Below, in pieces: positions 62,337 to 64,000 of a stretch of 64,000 nt of DNA. Position 1 is the stretch's first letter. The number at the start of each line of letters is the position of its first letter. The notes beneath the pieces are model-generated. The model was not told where the DNA came from. It did no database searches and was given only the letters and a program-made list of their open reading frames with translations. The position numbers and the translations under genes are program-made. The stretch lies in contig NZ_FRBF01000011.1 in the NCBI RefSeq assembly GCF_900142545.1, positions 50,781-114,780 of the forward strand. Direction: 5' to 3'. The DNA is from Fibrobacter sp. UWT2 (GTDB lineage Bacteria; Fibrobacterota; Fibrobacteria; Fibrobacterales; Fibrobacteraceae).

Positions 62337-63677
62337 ATGTCCAAACTGATGCGTTCTATTTCGGGTATCCGCGGTATCGTGGGTGATACCCTTACCCCCC
62401 AGGTTCTCAAAAGCCACGTGAGCGCTTTTTTGCAGATTACCAATGCCAAGCGCGTGGTGATTGGCCGCGACAGCCGCCCCACCGGCGATGCCATTAGCCA
62501 GTTCGTGGCGGGTATTTGCCGCCTTTCCGGCGTGGACGTGGTAGAAGTAGGCCTCTCTACGACTCCGTCTGTAGAAATCCTTACGACCGAACTGAAGGCC
62601 GATGCAGGTATCATCATTACCGCAAGCCACAATCCGCTTGAATGGAACGCTCTCAAGTTCTTGAACAACAAGGGCCTTTTCCTCGGTCCCGCCGACGTGA
62701 AGAAACTGTTTGAACTTGCCGATGCCGACAACTTTGAATACCCCGACTACCGCAACATGGGCAAGTACGAGTTCATGAAGGATGCCGACGGCGTGCATGT
62801 GGATGGTACACTCAAGATTCCGTTTGTCGATGTGGAAGCTATCAAGGCTAAGCACTTCAAGGTGGCTGTGGATGCCGTGAATGGCGCAGGGTCTTACATT
62901 GTGCCCCGTTTGTTGGAACAGTTGGGCTGTGAAGTCGTACGTGTGCATTGCGAACCCGATGGCACGTTCCCCCGCGGTGCCGAACCGATTCCTGAAAACC
63001 TGGGTGACCTCCGTAAGGCCGTGAAGGATAACGGCTGCGCTGTCGGTTTCGCAGTCGATCCCGATGCAGACCGTTGCGCACTCGTCGATGGCCTTGGCCA
63101 GAGCATTGGTGAAGAATACACGCTCGCCATTGCGACCGAAGAAGTGCTTAGCCAGAAGAAGGGTGGCGTTTGCGTGAACCTTTCTACTAGCCGCATGAAT
63201 CAGGATGTCGCCGAAAAGTACGGCTGCGAATTTAGCCGCGCTAAGGTCGGCGAAATCAATGTGAGCCTGCAGATGATCGAAAAGGGCTGCGTTATCGGTG
63301 GTGAAGGTAACGGAGGCGTGATTCTCCCGGCTCTGCATTATGGCCGCGATTCCTTGGTGGCTGCTGCTCTCGTGCTCAGCTGGATGGCACACCATAACGG
63401 TGGCCCCGAAAAGTTCGTCGCCGAAAATCCGTCTTACGCTATGCCTAAGAAGAAGTTTGAACTTGGCGACAAGAAGGTTGCAGACATCTTGCCTAAGGTC
63501 AAGGCAGAATTTGCCGGCTGGGATATGGATGAACGAGACGGCCTGTGGCTCGGTCACGAAAAGTCCTGGGTGCATGTGCGCGCCAGCAACACGGAACCGG
63601 TTATCCGCGTGATTGCCGAAGCTCCGACAGCTGAAGAGGCCGAAGCCCTCTGCACTAAAGTCGAAAAACTTATATAG
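62337..63677 (+). CDS. glmM: Phosphoglucosamine mutase/phosphomannomutase
   Basis: 446 residues, alpha-D-phosphohexomutase family. Domain 1 has SGIRGIVGDTL and the phosphoserine loop TASHNPLEWN; domain 2 the magnesium loop VDPDADRCAL; domain 3 the GEGNGGVI sugar-specificity loop; domain 4 the RASNTEPVIRV phosphate-binding loop. The GEGNGG and SGIRGI forms fit archaeal/bacterial GlmM-like or phosphomannomutase enzymes; the exact substrate is not certain. It would make glucosamine-1-phosphate for UDP-GlcNAc and thus lipid A and peptidoglycan. CGGAG precedes the ATG, with TATAATTA nearby. Confidence 0.9.
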   Translation: MSKLMRSISGIRGIVGDTLTPQVLKSHVSAFLQITNAKRVVIGRDSRPTGDAISQFVAGICRLSGVDVVEVGLSTTPSVEILTTELKADAGIIITASHNPLEWNALKFLNNKGLFLGPADVKKLFELADADNFEYPDYRNMGKYEFMKDADGVHVDGTLKIPFVDVEAIKAKHFKVAVDAVNGAGSYIVPRLLEQLGCEVVRVHCEPDGTFPRGAEPIPENLGDLRKAVKDNGCAVGFAVDPDADRCALVDGLGQSIGEEYTLAIATEEVLSQKKGGVCVNLSTSRMNQDVAEKYGCEFSRAKVGEINVSLQMIEKGCVIGGEGNGGVILPALHYGRDSLVAAALVLSWMAHHNGGPEKFVAENPSYAMPKKKFELGDKKVADILPKVKAEFAGWDMDERDGLWLGHEKSWVHVRASNTEPVIRVIAEAPTAEEAEALCTKVEKLI

Positions 63678-63699
63678 TCTTCGCTATGCGGCGTTGTTC

Positions 63700-63734
63700 G
63701 CCCCCTCACGTACGACTTAGTACGCTACGGGGGC
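63700..63734. repeat. Interrupted inverted repeat after glmM
   Basis: GCCCCC (63700-63705) with GGGGGC (63729-63734), and CGTAC (63709-63713) with GTACG (63720-63724), pair around GACTTA with unpaired bases between. The design looks like a dispersed intergenic element; no second copy is in the window. Confidence 0.5.
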
Positions 63735-63795
63735 TCGCGTCTTGCCTAGCTCGACTCTCTAAGTTTTTCTTTGATTCATGTATATGATAATTTTG

Positions 63796-63822
63796 AGCCC
63801 GCTTTATGCGGGCTTTTTTTTG
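63796..63822 (+). terminator. Terminator downstream of glmM
   Basis: AGCCCGC (63796-63802), loop TTTAT, GCGGGCT (63808-63814), then eight T. Confidence 0.92.
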
Positions 63823-64000
63823 CGTTTGGGCGCGAACGGTCTTCTGTGAGCCATAAGCGCCTTGTATTGACGAGGCGTGATGGCGAGAGCGAGCGCTCGG
63901 GGTACGTAGTCGTCCCTTAAAATCCCGCCCAGCCCGCATAACTATTGGGAAAAACTGATTTCTACCCTGTGAAAATATTGCAAGGTTTTCTAAAATATGA

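Larger units (their letters stand above)
63678..64000. other. Intergenic region at the window end
   Basis: After glmM there is an inverted repeat (63700-63734) and a terminator (63796-63822). The last 170 bases contain small hairpins but no gene that I can support; the window may end in a promoter region. Confidence 0.45.

Noticed and set aside
63706..63939. Minus-strand frame of 77 codons at the window end
   Set aside because: It covers the terminator and an inverted repeat and is Arg/Ser-rich with no start signal.

Overview
The window comes from a Gram-negative, cellulose-degrading bacterium that I would place in Fibrobacter (Fibrobacterota); I cannot name the species from sequence alone. 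The evidence is several lipid-anchored or secreted cellulases (two GH5, one GH8), an esterase on a Pro/Thr/Ser linker, an LpxA for lipid A, large outer-membrane barrel proteins, and C-terminal sorting tails like those of type IX secretion (T9SS) cargo. A GT4-type glycogen synthase and -10 boxes of the TAnnTTTG kind (Fibrobacterota/Bacteroidota style) agree with this. No rRNA, tRNA, CRISPR array or insertion sequence was found.

Layout. 1-3.3 kb: two tandem InlB-repeat surface proteins, the first cut by the window edge. 3.3-16.6 kb: folE, a lipoprotein esterase, glycogen synthase, dsbD (minus), an ECF sigma factor next to a propeller protein, a small lipoprotein and a CCA-adding-type enzyme, a GT2 glycosyltransferase (minus), lpxA and a GH5 lipoprotein (minus). 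16.8-26.8 kb: a six-gene envelope operon with a CBM-like periplasmic protein, three large outer-membrane barrel proteins, a lipoprotein and a GH18-fold protein that has lost its catalytic glutamate. 27-32.2 kb: secreted GH5, a probably abundant small carbohydrate-binding-like protein behind a near-consensus promoter, and a GH8 lipoprotein.

32.3-38 kb: a BatD-like protein, a GNAT, an SMR transporter and a TfoX-like protein, then an AT-rich island holding an EcoRI-type adenine methyltransferase overlapping a DUF262-HNH nuclease, then a MoxR ATPase. The island is preceded by a 115-base near-continuous imperfect hairpin of unknown nature. 38-43.6 kb: two lipoproteins and a 947-residue collagen-like protein ending in a histidine-phosphatase domain. 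43.9-64 kb: mainly housekeeping and envelope genes (purA, a CRP-family regulator, PASTA protein, TPR lipoprotein, LolB/DUF4292-like lipoprotein, a degenerate M6-like protease with a T9SS tail, an FGE-like lipoprotein, NlpE-like lipoprotein, LytTR regulator, lepB, Ig-like lipoprotein, exonuclease-DinG helicase, a degenerate GGDEF protein and a GlmM-type mutase).

The genes most worth following are the envelope operon, the methyltransferase/DUF262-HNH pair with its hairpin, the collagen-phosphatase fusion, and three enzyme-fold proteins (GH18, M6, GGDEF) whose catalytic residues are replaced. Many starts have either a good Shine-Dalgarno or a -10 box about 7 bases before the ATG, suggesting a mix of leadered and leaderless mRNAs. 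All functional calls rest on motif reading without database searches.
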